From the NCBI GenBank assembly GCA_947579665.1, contig OX388341.1:5456001-5520000 (forward strand): a DNA stretch of 64,000 bases. Reading direction: 5' to 3'. This stretch comes from Sympetrum striolatum (lineage: Eukaryota; Arthropoda; Insecta; Odonata; Libellulidae). This document shows positions 11,300 to 23,142 of this stretch, piece by piece (the stretch's first letter is position 1; each line of letters starts with the position of its first letter). The translations under genes and the position numbers were made by a program. The notes under the pieces were generated by a model. It was not told where the DNA came from. It did no database searches and saw nothing but the letters and a program-made list of their open reading frames with translations.

Positions 11300-11448
11300 G
11301 TTCTGCAGCAGAAAGGATCAAGAATGTGAAGAAGTGTGGTTGGGAAAGCAATGATGTCCTGAAACAGTGTCCGAAGGAGCAGATGTTTGTCATTGTGATG
11401 TTGGCTAAAGGGGCACTCGGTGAGAAAGGAAGAAAGCAAAAGGAGTGA
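11300..11448 (+). CDS. Probable terminal exon of an unrecognised host gene
   Basis: A pyrimidine-rich acceptor, AATTAATTTTCAG, precedes an open frame whose first full codon is 11302 and which ends at TGA (11446-11448). It encodes 48 residues, beginning SAAERIKNVKKCGWESND and ending GALGEKGRKQKE, a basic, lysine-rich C-terminus with a short hydrophobic MFVIVML segment. Codon composition is clearly less AT-rich than the surroundings. Upstream exons were not found in the window, so the preceding 11 kb may be one transposon-filled intron. I do not recognise the family. Confidence 0.5.
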
Positions 11449-13273
11449 GGAAAGTTGACAGTTATTTATTAAAGACCCAGTTTTGACACTGTGGTATCCA
11501 AAGCACTACATTGCTTTATCGTTGTAAATATCTATCTTTTGTTTTCAAATCAAACTTTTGCCACATTACTTAGTCCCTCTCCCCTTTTTGTTATATTATT
11601 TTGGTGGAAAAACTTCCAAATATGATTTTCTGCAATGCAGACGTTTACAGAGGACATTTTGATAGCCGAGAATTCTTTCTCAGTATTGGCTCAATGTATT
11701 GGTCCTTTTTTTAGTTCTGGGTTCATCTGTGATTTTTTTATATATCAACAATGACCTTGTACAGTTGCTGACTTTCCTGATTTGAGTGTTGTGGTCGTTG
11801 TCGTCATTGCGTGTTGTGAAACGTAGAGATGAATCCCTCTAAGTGACTGTTGTAATAACTGAACATTTTTTGTGAATCTTTGTCAAATGGCTGCACATAG
11901 AAACTCCAAATGTGTTCTCTTTTTCGTACATTTCGACTGTTTGCAAATGGGAGAAGCATTGTTGAATAAAGAGAACTCAACCCAACCATTTATTGTACGG
12001 TTGATTTACAGCCGAAGAGGATGATTATACTACAGAGTAAGAATCCAAGAAACATGAAGTTTAATTTTAAAGAATGTTTCCTTAGGTCATCTGCAAGAAA
12101 GATGTGAAAATTTGATTAGAATTTGATTTGGTGGGAACCTTTTCAGATCCCTGTCTTCACATCTTGAAATAAAGCAAGTATTCGAATAATTTTGTTTTGA
12201 TCTCATTTCTTTTGTTGTGTGAAAATAAAATTGGAAATATTCTAGCTTGGTTTACTTGTGAATAAATTCATTTGCTTTGTACAGTGTTGTCACTGAAGTA
12301 TTTGAACTGTAGCAGTACGCCACTCAAATTATGATTGCTTGATTAAGAGCCAATAGAGATTAATGGGAAGGTTTTTCTAGCAGACATTGGGTTGGGTATT
12401 CGAAGATGCTAAATAATGCCCATGTCTGAAATTCTCTGGGGGAAAAGATGATCATTTCGTTCATTAAAAAGTAAATAGAAATTTGTAGTAAGTTGGAATG
12501 TTTCCTAGGTTGTCCTGCCATGATTGAAAGACTTAAGTTCTGGATCAAATCTTACGTGGGCTTGTATTTTACTGACTTAATGCTTCTTCTTGGAAGTAAA
12601 AGTGTCATCTTTATTCATATCATAGAAAACCAAATTTCCATATCTTTATATTATCATATTCATGGATACTATACTTTTAGAGGGTTAAGTCTTCTTCTGA
12701 GAATTTCCTTTTCCTTAAGCTGTATTTAAAATAAAAATTATCTTTTGAAGAAAGGAGTTTTAAAAATATAGAAAAATGGTTACTTAATAATTATTAGAGT
12801 ATAAACTAATCAATTCAATAGAAAATAACGCATTTTCAGGGAAATCAAACTTTTAATTACAAAATTTAAAAAATCGATGTTTACAGCAAGAAAAATGTAG
12901 TTGTACAGTTTGTTAGTAAGTCCACAAGATGCATTCTAAAGAGAAAAATTGGGAATTTTTTTCATGCAATTTTTTGTAAATAGCCTTATATTTTAAATCA
13001 TAACTAACCTTTAATGCCATATGCAATGTATCTATGATATATAGCTACTTGTCCAGATAATAACTATGTGGGAAAGAAGAAGGGTCAAGGGGGCAGAGAT
13101 GCTGCCACCAAGAGTTAAAAAAAAGAGACAGCCGAGGGAAGAGTGATGAAGACCATGGTGGATCAACTGGGCACTCTCAAAGGAGCACTCTTGTAAAGTT
13201 GGTAAAATCAAAGTGTTTTCAAGGAGTTCTCGAGTTTGTTAATTTCTCCAACCTCATAAAAGAGTTCCTCACA
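11449..13273 (+). other. Possible 3' UTR and downstream sequence
   Basis: AATAAA polyadenylation-type hexamers occur at 11965-11970 and 12168-12173, fitting a 3' end for the exon at 11,300. Open frames at 12,360-12,729 are short and AT-rich without domains. From about 12,250 to the start of the array I see no gene. Confidence 0.4.
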
Positions 13274-14442
13274 TCTATATATATATATTATATATATATA
13301 GATGCTTCTCCGGATTCATTCATATATATAGATAGGTATATAGATAGATAGGATACAAATTCACAGCCTAAACCACAAGCGTGATTGAGTTCAAATTTTT
13401 ACTGCGTATTGGCCATAACAATTGACCGCCAGAAAAATTGTGATTTTAATCCTCCGTGTCATAGGTTCAATTCCAGAGGGCCCAAAAGTCCCGATTTTTC
13501 CCGTTTAAATGCATTGCTTAGATTTTCGGGAATTTTTAAAAAATACTTCCCGGATAGGTAGAGAATCGAAACTCTAGGAGCCTCTATATATGGTCATGAT
13601 CTATCGAAAATATAAATGAGTTTCACAGAAAATAACCTGGGTTCGATGCTAGGTCAAGGCAAAAATCGGCCGTTTAAAATGCATTGTGGCGATTTTTAAG
13701 ATTTTTTTTTGACCCCTTCCCGATGGCATGGAAACTTGAAATTCGGCATGGAGTTCTAGATCATAAATATATTTCATACTCAAATTTTACATATTCCCTG
13801 ATGGTCCTTGGTTCGAGCCCAGAGGGCCATTTAAAATCTTCAATGTATTTCTTACGGAGATAACGGAAACAAATTTTAGGTACTTCCCAGCACGATATCG
13901 ACTTCAAATTTTGTGTAAAAAAAGATCACTTCCATACAAATCAAACTTTTCACACACAGCATACAATATGTCCTGGGTTTGACACCAGGTGTCTCTGAAA
14001 TCAGAAGTTGATACGATTTTTAGGAATTATTTTGAAACCTTTACCAATAATATAGAAACTTGAAATTCCGCATACAAATAGAGATCATAGTTAAGTTTCA
14101 AAAACATATTTTAGATTTCCAAGATCGTCCTTGGTTCGAATCCAGAGAGGAATTTTCATTCATGAAAAGTAGAACGTAGTTTGAGGCAGTTTCAGCCAAT
14201 ATTTCTGCTTCAATTTTCACACATAGTCAGTGATGTTGATCTTCTGTTGTGCTGCATAATAAGTTAGCCAGGAAGTCCCGGGTTCAATGCCAGACGATTG
14301 AATTGCAGCGAATTTTAAGATTATTTTCAATTTTGTTTTTTCTGTTTAGGACCGTCCGGATAGGATGCCGACATGAAATATGGTGTTAAAATGAAATCAG
14401 TGTTGATGATCTGCTTGCAGTATGCAAGCAACATTTTACTCG
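13274..14442 (+). mobile_element. Array unit 1 (+), left edge of cluster
   Basis: The unit begins in an AT repeat followed by GATGCTTCTCCGGATTCATT and ends at CTCG (14439-14442) after the hairpin. It carries the full set of B-box-like monomers. Sequence to the left is unrelated to the array. Confidence 0.7.
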
Positions 14443-14447
14443 TATTA

Positions 14448-15440
14448 TCTATTATATATAGATGCTTCTCCGGATTCATTCATATTTATAGATAGGTATA
14501 TAGATAGATAGGATACAAATTCACAGCCTAAACCGCAAGCGTGATTGACTTGAAATTTTTACGGCGTATTGGCCATAACCTGTAACCACCAGAAAAAATG
14601 CGACTTTGAACCCCAGTGTCATAGGTTCGATTCCACAGGGCCCCAAAGTCCCGATTTTTCCCGTTTAAATGCATTGCGTTGATTTTCGGGAATTAAAAAA
14701 AAATACTTGCCGGATAGATAGAGAATGAAAACTCAAGGAGCCAATATATATGGTCATGATCTATCGAAAACATAAATGAGTTTTACGAAAAATATCCTGG
14801 GTATACATATTTGCTGATGGTCCTTGGTTCGATCCCAGAGAGCCATTTACATTCCTCAATGTATTTCTTATGGAGATAACAGAAAAAGGTTTTAGGTACT
14901 TCCCGGCATGATATCGACTTCAAACTTTGTATGTAATAAGATGAAGTCCTAATAAGTCATACTGTGCATTCACAGCTACCAATATTTCCTGGGTTCGACA
15001 CCAGGCATCTCTACAATCAGTAAATTATCCGATTTTTAAGAATTATTTTAAACCCCTTCCCAATAATATTAAAACATGAAATTAGGCATAGAGATAGAGA
15101 ACATGGATTCATTTTAAAAACATATTTTAGATTTCCAAGATCGTCCTTGGTTCGAATCCAGAGAGATATTTACATTATTGAAAAGTAGGACGCCGTTTGA
15201 GGTAGTTGCAGCTAATATTTCTGCTTTAATTTTCACACAAAGTAAGAGATGGTGATTTTCTGTTGTGCTGCATAGTGGGTTCACCAGGATGGTCTAGGTT
15301 CGATGCCAAGCGATTAAATTGCAGCGAATTTTAAGAATATTTTCAATCCCTTTTTTTTTCTTCTTTTGAGGGCCGTCCCGATATGATGCCGACATGAAAT
15401 TAGTGTTGTCGATCTGCTTGCACTTTGCAAGCTACATTTA
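14448..15440 (+). mobile_element. Array unit 2 (+), shortened, decayed 3' end
   Basis: It starts TCTATTATATATAGATGC. One monomer junction is deleted near 14,800 (ATCCTGGG runs into TATACATATT). The terminal hairpin is altered to GCTTGCACTTTGCAAGC and CTCG is lost. Confidence 0.65.
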
Positions 15441-15454
15441 TATAAATTTTATAC

Positions 15455-16518
15455 ATTTAGGGGATCAAAATTCTAACCATGTTCCACAAGTGCCACAGAC
15501 TTGAAATTTTTACGATGTTATGGCCATGACGTGTAACCTCCAGGAAAAAGCCGACTTTGAACCTCGGAGTCATGGGTTCAAATCCAGAAGGCCCCAAAGT
15601 CGCGAATTTCCCCATAAGAATACATGGCGTGGATTTTCGAAAATTTTTTTGAGGCACTTCTTGGCAAAGGAGAGAGTTGAAATTCGAGGGATTGCTAGAA
15701 GCCGTGCATATCCAACGAAAATCAAAAAGAAATCGCCGAATATGGTCCATGGTTCGATGCTAGGTCGGGGTAAAAATCTGTCGTTTAAAATGCATTGCGG
15801 CGATTTTGAAGACTTTTTTTGGATCCTTTCCCGATAACATGGATACTTGTTACTCGGCACGAGGATAGATAAAATAAATATATTTCCTAATAAAATTTTA
15901 CATGTTCGCTGATGGTCCTTAGTTCGATCCCGGAGGGCCATTTGCACTTCTCCATGCATTTCTTACGGAGATAACGGAAGAAAAATTTAGGTACTTCCCG
16001 TAATGCTATCGACTTTAAACTTTGCATGATAGAAGAACAAGACTATACAAATCAAATCGTGTATTCACAGCTTACAATATTTCCTGGGTTCGACACCAGG
16101 TATCTCTGCAATCAGAAGTAGATCCGATATTTAGGAATTATATTGAAACCTTTCCCAATAATATAGAAACTTGAAATCCGGCATATAGATAGAAATCATA
16201 AATAACTTTCAGAAACATCTTTTAGATTTCCAAGATCGTCAAAAATTTACGTTCGTGAAAATTAGAACGTCTTTTGAGGCAGTTGTAGCCAATGTTTCTG
16301 CTTGAATGTTGACACATAGTTAGCGATGGTGATTTTCTATTGTGCTGCATAGTAATTTTACCAGGAAGACCCGGGTTCAAAGCCAGACGATTACATTGAA
16401 GCGAATTCTAAGAATATTTTCAATCCTTTTTTTTTCTTTTGAGGACCGTCCCGATATAATGCCGATATGAAATTAGTGTTTTCGATCTGCTTGCAGTATG
16501 CAAGCAACATTTTACTCG
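15455..16518 (+). mobile_element. Array unit 3 (+)
   Basis: It belongs to the subtype whose 5' part reads GGGGATCAAAATTCTAACC instead of GGATACAAATTCACAGCC, and ends CTCG at 16515-16518. Near 16,240 one B-box-like motif is missing by a small deletion. Confidence 0.7.
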
Positions 16519-16537
16519 TATATATATAACTTATATA

Positions 16538-17178
16538 CAGTGGTACCTCGAGATACGAGTTTAATTCGTTCCAGAACCGAGCTCGTAAGTCAATCAGCTC
16601 GTATCTCAAACGAATTTCTCCCATTTAAAATAACTGAATTCGATTTAATCTTTTCCGGACCTATGAAAAATCCCCAAACCATTGTAAGTTATGAATAAAG
16701 ATATGTTTTTAAATATCAAATAAACATGTTTAATTAACAAATACATAACAAAATACGAAATAAAGAAATAAAAGAGTTATTTAGCATAATAGTCTTACTT
16801 TGGAGACAGACGAGTGCGGCTAACGAAGGTGAACGGCGCGGAGGAGGGAGGGATGCAGGCACTCTAGACACGTACGTAAACAGCGATCTTTTAGAACTTA
16901 AAACTATTTTCCTAACTTTAAAACTAAAACTACACTTTCCTTATTTCAAATGAAAGAAAAAACTTAAAACAATGCACTTAACTTTAAACTTAAACTAAGC
17001 TTAACATTTACGTAAATTTAATTATCAATTGTTTTTGCCTTCTTGGCTGCACTTGGCCTGGAAACACGGTTCGTATCTCGGATTTGGGCTCGTATCTTGA
17101 ACGAAAATGTGGCCCGAGCTCCGGCTCGTATTTCAAAAAACTCGTATGTCAGGCTGCTCGTATCTCGAGGTACCACTG
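16538..17178. mobile_element. Tigger/mariner-type MITE (641 bp)
   Basis: The ends CAGTGGTACCTCGAGATACG and CGTATCTCGAGGTACCACTG are inverted repeats of at least 20 bp, flanked by TA on both sides (16536-16537, 17179-17180). No transposase is present. It landed in the AT-rich junction between array units 3 and 4. Confidence 0.88.
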
Positions 17179-18644
17179 TATAGGTATATCCGGAGAAGCA
17201 TCTATATATAATAGAAGATACCTATATAGTACGAGTAAATTGTAGCTTGCATACTGCAAGCAGATCGACAACACTAATTTTATATCGGCATCATATTGGG
17301 ACGGTCCTCAAAAGAAAAAAAAGATTGAAAGTATTCTTAAAACTCGCTGCAATTTTATCGTCTGGCATCGAACCTGGGTCTTCCTGGTGAACTTACTATG
17401 CAGTATAACAGAAGATCACCATCTGTAACTATGTGAGAAAATTCAACGAGAAATGTTGGCTGCAACTGCCTCATACTACGTTCTACTTTTCACGAATGTA
17501 AATGGTTCTCTGCATTCGAACCAAGGAGGATCACTGAAATTTAAAATATGTTTTCGAAATTTATCTATGAAATCTATCTAGGTACCGAATTTCAAGTTTT
17601 AATATGAAAGGAAAAGGGTTCAAATTATTTCTAAAAATCGGAGCAGTTGCTAATTGTAGAGACTCCTGGTGTGGAACGCAGGAAATATTGGCAGCTGTGA
17701 ATGCACATAATGATTTGTTATGACTTTATCTTATTTCATGCAAAGTTTCAAGTCGATATCATGCCGGGAAGTACCTAAAATTTATTTCCGTTATCTCCAT
17801 AAGAAATGCATTGCGGAATGTAAATGGCTCTCTGGGATCGAACCAAGGACCATCAGCGAATATGTAAAACTTGAATATGAAATATATTTATGATCTCTAA
17901 CCCGATGCTGATTTTCAAGTTTCCATGCCATCGGTAAGCGCAGTTTGGTGCACTTGTGGAGAAATTTGCCCGATGTTACTCGTCTGAGTCTAGGGGGCAA
18001 GTGATCTGGCTCTTACAATTAAAGTACACACATTAATACTAGCGAAATATGTTTAGGTGTTGCTCAAGATGGAGTGTTTTTCTGCAGGAAAATTTTTACC
18101 AAGAAGTATATGTCTAAGTCTATTATCTAAATTTAAACTAAGTTACTAAGTATTATACAATAGCAATGTAAGTATAAAATTGGTGAATGATGAATAATCA
18201 TCAACAGCATTTTATATAATTATAAAAGTATGGGCGGGAAGGTTTTTTTAAAATTAATATTGTTTTTTTTATTCTTTAGTTTTATAATTTTTTTTTAATA
18301 AGGATATTTCCTTGTTTTTTTAATTTTTTTTATTATTTTTTTTTACCTTCCACGCTACTTAAGTCTACGAGTTAACAAGAGTAGATAAGCTTGATATAAA
18401 GAAGCTTGTAACATAGGGCACAACTTACATACTAGAATAATAGGAACACAGTTATTAAGCATTATTTGCGGGTGAATCTTTGTTGAATATTTAGTATTGT
18501 TTTTGGCTGTTTAATCCTTTTAAGCCCTCTTCTGGATATAGGAGAGTAGGACCACATACTCTGAAGGAGCGGGTTCTGCATATTAGACATTTTGAGATTA
18601 AATTTATCGCTTAAATGTTGATCATATATGGGAAGAGTTTTAAT

Positions 18645-21130
18645 TTAATGGGCTTTCCTGATTTCAGACAAGAGAACAAGCTTATTTGTAGTGGTGGCTA
18701 ATCTAATGCATTTGTTGTAAAATCTTTCTAGTTTCATAATATTGGCTTTCGTAGTATTGAATGATATGGTGCAGGCGTATGTGAGAATTGGTAAGATAAA
18801 TGCTTTAATTAGGCGGATTTTGGTTGCATGAGATAGTTTACTATGTTTGCATAATAAGGGGTGTAGGCGAAATTTTGCCATTCTGGCTTTTATTAATGAG
18901 TAATTAATGTGGTCTGTCCATGTAAGTTTATTGTCAAACATGACACATAGAAATTTTTGTTTGTCTGTTGAGGGAATAATTTGGTTGTTGAAGATTGGAT
19001 GGATGTTAGCTCTTTTGCTAGGTTCGAGGGCAAATTCTACGTTGGAGCATTTCCCTGGATTCATGCTACGTTTCCATTTCTGGAGCCGAGATTGAAGGGA
19101 CTTAAGATATTGATTGATTAATTTGATGGATTTATTGGGGGAGAGGGTGCAGCAAGAGATAGCAAGATCATCAGCATAGAGATATCTTTCTATTTTCTCA
19201 GCAGAGGGGATGTCATTAATGAAGAGATTAAATAAGATGGGGCTTAGGGTGCTTCCCTGAGGGACACCTGCTGTGATGGGGAGGGATAAGGATCTGTAAT
19301 TATTGATTTTGGTTTGGATGAATCTATTGGAGAGGAAGCTAAGTATTAAATTGCATATATCTGGGGGAAAATCAAGAAGCATTAATTTGTATATTAAACC
19401 GTGGGACCAGACCTTATCAAATGCTTTGTTGATGTCAAAGAATAGTACTTCAGTTGTTCGTTTGCCTTTTAAAAAGCCAGTAGTTATGTTTTCGGTGAGT
19501 CTGAGGACTTGGTGTATGGTGGAGTGAAAGTTTTGAAATCCCATTTGTTCGGGAATTATTATATTATTTTTAGTCGTGTGTTCTTTGATATGATGAAGAA
19601 GGATTATTTCGAAGACTTTTTAAAGGGAGGACAAGAGAGTGATGGGGCGATAGAGTTTTTCCCTGGTTTTAAAATAAGAGTAACAATTCCAATTTTCCAG
19701 GGGTTGGGGAAATAATTAATTGAGAAACAGGCATTAAACAGGTTTGAGATTAAAGAGAGAAAGTGAGGAAATTTTACAAGGATTTTAAGGATTTTGTTTG
19801 TGAATTGATCATGACCTGGGGCTTTCTTTATATTAAGAGTAGCAATAACTGATTCGATTTCTTTAGGAGTAGTTTGAATGGGGTTTTGTGGAGGGAGTTG
19901 CTTTAAGAGCATAATGTTTGTTTCTACTAGATTTTCTATGGGTGAGGGAGTAGGATCTTTAGACATTGTTTTGTGGAGATTATAGGCAAATAGATCTGCT
20001 TTTTTTTCCATTATCAAATATGAGTTCTCTGTTGGAGTAAATAGGGTTATCAAATGTTTTTCTTTTGTTAATGTTTTTGGCTAGTGCCCAGAGAGAGTTG
20101 TCTTCAAAGTTTACAGTGTCCAAGAATGCAGCCCAGATGTTGTCATTAAAGTCTTTAATTTCTTTCTTAATTTCTTTGTTAATTATATTTAGTAAAATTA
20201 AATTGGTATTATTCCAAAATATGTGGAATTGTGTCCTAAGTTTGTTTCTAGATCGCATGAGATTTTTTGATTTTGGCAGGAAGGGGGTTATCTTTTGTTG
20301 GTCTGATTTTGGAATAAGAAGAATTGTTTTTTGCTGAGAGGATTAAGTCATCGAGTAATAGGATTTGACCGTCAATTTGGATTTGGGTGAAGGGGGGCTT
20401 GATATGATGGTAGTTGTTCAGTTTTTGATGGAAGAAGTTAATGAATTTCTGCCAGTTGATACAATTGATGGTTTGAGGTGGGGTTGAGAAGTTGTTAAAG
20501 TTGCCTTGTATTGTAAAAATGACTGGAAAGTGGTCTGAGGATAGTTCGTGGTATACATGAGGTTGTGCAAGGGAGTAGAAGTTGTTGCTTAGAGCAAAGT
20601 CGAGGATTGAAGATCCTCGTGGAGGCAAAAGGGGAGTGTACTTCAAAAGTACTGTTATCAATAAATCTTTTAAGGGTGTTACCATTTTTGTTATTTTTTG
20701 TTGACCCCCATAGAGAGTGGAGGGAATTGAAGACACCGGTTAGAATAATTGGCGATTTAATATTGGCAAAGAACTGCAATTCGTCATAGGCCAAGCGACC
20801 AACTTTAAAGTAAATACTATAAATTTGTAATTTTTCATTGTTGAAGGTAGTTTCAATGCCAATTACTTCTATTGATTGAAATTTAGGGATATTTACAGGC
20901 TTAAAACTAATATTATTATGAATTAAAATTGCAACGCCTCCTCCTCTGGATGTTTTATCTAACCTAAGAGTCTTAAAATTAGGGACATATAACTTATTAT
21001 TTGTGTTTAAGAGTGTTTCCTGCAGACAACATATTTTAATTTCGCTATCAACTAGAAATTGTATGATTTCATTAGCTTTTGGTTTAACAGAGTTACAATT
21101 CCAGGTCATAATGTTGTGGTGGTCATCCAT
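18645..21130 (-). pseudogene. LINE ORF2: endonuclease and reverse transcriptase
   Basis: It starts MDDHHNIMTWNCNSVKPKAN at 21130, overlapping the end of ORF1 by eight bases (ATGGATGA). The endonuclease shows LQETLL, RGGGVAILIHNN and SSDHFPVIF; the normal GDFN active-site motif reads GVFNSLHSLWGS, so a catalytic aspartate is lost. The reverse transcriptase has motif A FFDINKAFDKVW, motif B AGVPQGSTLSPILFNLFIND and motif C YADDLAI, then a thumb region WTDHINYSL. Frameshifts near 20,700, 20,255, 20,050 and 19,600 split it into pieces. The enzyme would nick DNA and prime reverse transcription at the nick; this copy cannot. Confidence 0.88.
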
Positions 21131-22127
21131 TGTTAATGATGTTTAACATTTCGAACATAAAGAGTTTTTGTTTCTCTGCTTTTGTAGGGACCGTCATGAT
21201 TTTGGTCAAAATATTTACAAACATGTTGAATAATTCTTCATCTTCAGCATTTTCATTATTTACAGTATTTACAAAATTTCTATTTACATTTGAGATTGGT
21301 TGCAAGACAATTTGGTTGAAAGTGGGTTTAGGTAGGGAAGGAAACAGGTTAGATGATTGTAGGTTGATGATGGCTTCATTTCTGGTCTTGGATATTTTGT
21401 TGCAGCTTGATATAATATTCACAGCCTCTCCACGTTGCAGTGTTATTTTTGTGACAGTGAAATTGCATTGAGATGGGATGTCCTTGGTGAGTAAGCAGTC
21501 CTTCGTCTGGTGATTCTTCCCGCATTTAGCACAATTTCGCTGGAGGTTACAGAAGTTTTTTGTATGCCCGTATCCCATGCAATTCATGCACTGCATGGGT
21601 GCTGCTTGCCGTTGGAATGGCCGGAATGGCTGGCTGCCCAGTTGGATGTATATTTGATTTTGATTGAAGGTATTATAATTCCTTTTGCTGGTGGAGAAGA
21701 TCTTGGTGGAGGTGGTGGTCTAGGTGTGGCTGATGATGAAGCTGTTGAAGTTGATGGGGCTTGGGTGTTTTGGGTATTTAAGGCAGAGAAGGAGTTGGAA
21801 ATAGGTACCTTTGGCAACCTTTTTTTTATGTGTAACAGTTTGAAACCCTTCATCGTCTAGAAGATTGCATTTTCTTTGAGCCAGATTATTGTTTTGGTCC
21901 AAAATTTCCATTGGTGTAGTAATAGGTGGTTGTTGGTTAGCTTGCAAAATAGTTTTAAAGTTGTGTTCGGAAAGATTATTTTGGAAGCTGCTGATCAGCG
22001 CTGCGAGTTGTATCATTAAGTCTTGACTGTGACATGGTGGTGGTGCTGTTGACGCCATTGCTGACTGGGCTGGATCTATTGCAGGTGTTTCAGTTGGTTG
22101 GTTGGCAGCATAATTAGTAGCAGACAT
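21123..22127 (-). pseudogene. LINE ORF1, gag-like CCHC protein
   Basis: It begins MSATNYAANQPTETPAID at 22127. A proline/serine-rich stretch near 21,700 follows the motif KVPISNSFSALN. The C-terminal half has CMNCMGYGHTKNFC (CX2CX4HX4C) and CAKCGKNHQTKDC, zinc knuckles that bind the element RNA in Jockey-clade ORF1 proteins. Two frameshifts (about 21,800 and 21,590) break the frame. Its stop codon overlaps the ORF2 start, suggesting coupled re-initiation in the intact ancestor. Confidence 0.82.
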
Positions 22128-23142
22128 TTTGTGAAAACGGCCCTTAACGGACCAGTTGCTTAAAGTGCTCCCCTACCAGATGATGGTGGGGAGCAACACA
22201 GTCTCAAAAAGAGGCCCTTTTTGGCCCAGAAAAAAGGCCAAGATTTAGAATAAAGGCAGAAGAAACAGATGTGGGAGGGCGGGAGGGTAAGACCTAGCAC
22301 CCTAACGAGAGGACCCGGCCGGGTCGCTTCGAGTGCAAGTGGAGACCTGTCCACAAAAACCAACAGGGGATCCCTCCTACGAAGCTTCCACGGTGCCGCG
22401 GGAAAAGACCATAAAGACAAAAAAGATCAACAGGATAGGCAGAACTATCACGTAAGAGAAAGAGAAAGGAAAAGATTTAGCAGAATCGAATCTCCTGACC
22501 GTGCATAGAAATCCGTCTCAGGAGTCATCGGTAAGAGGTCAAAAAAATCTTAAATATCGCCACAATGCATTTTAAACGGCCGATATTTGCACCGTCCTAA
22601 AATCGAACCCAGGATATCATCCGTAAAAGTCATTAACGTTTTCGATAGATCATGACTATATATACAGGCTCTTTGAGTTTTGATTCTCTACCTATCCGGG
22701 AAGTATTTTTCAAAAATTCCCGAAAATCAAAGCAATGCATTTAAAGAAGAAAAATCGGGACTTTGGGACCCAGTGGAATCGAACCCTATGACACTGAGGA
22801 TCAAAATCGCAATTTTTCCAGCGGTTACACGTTATGGCCAATACGTCCTAAAAATTTCAACTCAATCACGCTTGTGGTTTAGGCTGTGAATTTGTATCCT
22901 ATCTATATATATATATGAACTAGTAAATGGGTGCTTGCATAATGCAAGCAAAGAAAATTATCAATTGATACTACCCTGAATTATGGGTCTATATGTTACA
23001 TTTATGTTTCTCTTTATGTATACCACTGTCTATCGTATACATAATTTTCAAATGTGAGATCGAGATTCATCAAATAATATAATAATTCTTTCGAAAGCTT
23101 TTCAAGTTTAATTGATAAGGGAGTTTGGAGTTGAGACCTTAA

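Larger units (their letters stand above)
17940..22525 (-). mobile_element. Jockey-type LINE, inactive
   Basis: A 4.6-kb non-LTR retrotransposon on the minus strand, with ORF1 (CCHC gag-like), ORF2 (endonuclease and reverse transcriptase) and a GC-richer 5' region (22,140-22,500) that may be its internal promoter. The insertion is bounded by the 10-bp duplication catcggtaag at 17930-17939 and 22526-22535, and flanking array sequence joins correctly across it. The element is close to full length. It has no terminal A-tail at 17,940; an A-rich stretch (T-rich on the plus strand) lies internally at about 18,240-18,350. Frameshifts disable both ORFs. Jockey assignment rests on ORF order, two CCHC knuckles and RT motifs. 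Confidence 0.88.
17232..22919 (-). mobile_element. Array unit 4 (-), split by a LINE
   Basis: The 3' end CGAG (reverse CTCG) lies at 17232-17235 and the unit runs rightwards to about 22,915. Removing the LINE at 17,940-22,525 and one copy of its duplication leaves about 1.1 kb, the normal unit length, which confirms that the LINE inserted into a pre-existing unit. Confidence 0.8.

Noticed and set aside
21510..21860. Plus-strand ORF opposite the LINE ORF1
   Set aside because: It is the antisense shadow of the proline-rich part of ORF1.
22160..22508. ORFs in the GC-richer LINE 5' region
   Set aside because: They lie upstream of ORF1 in the probable 5' UTR/promoter on either strand and carry no domain.
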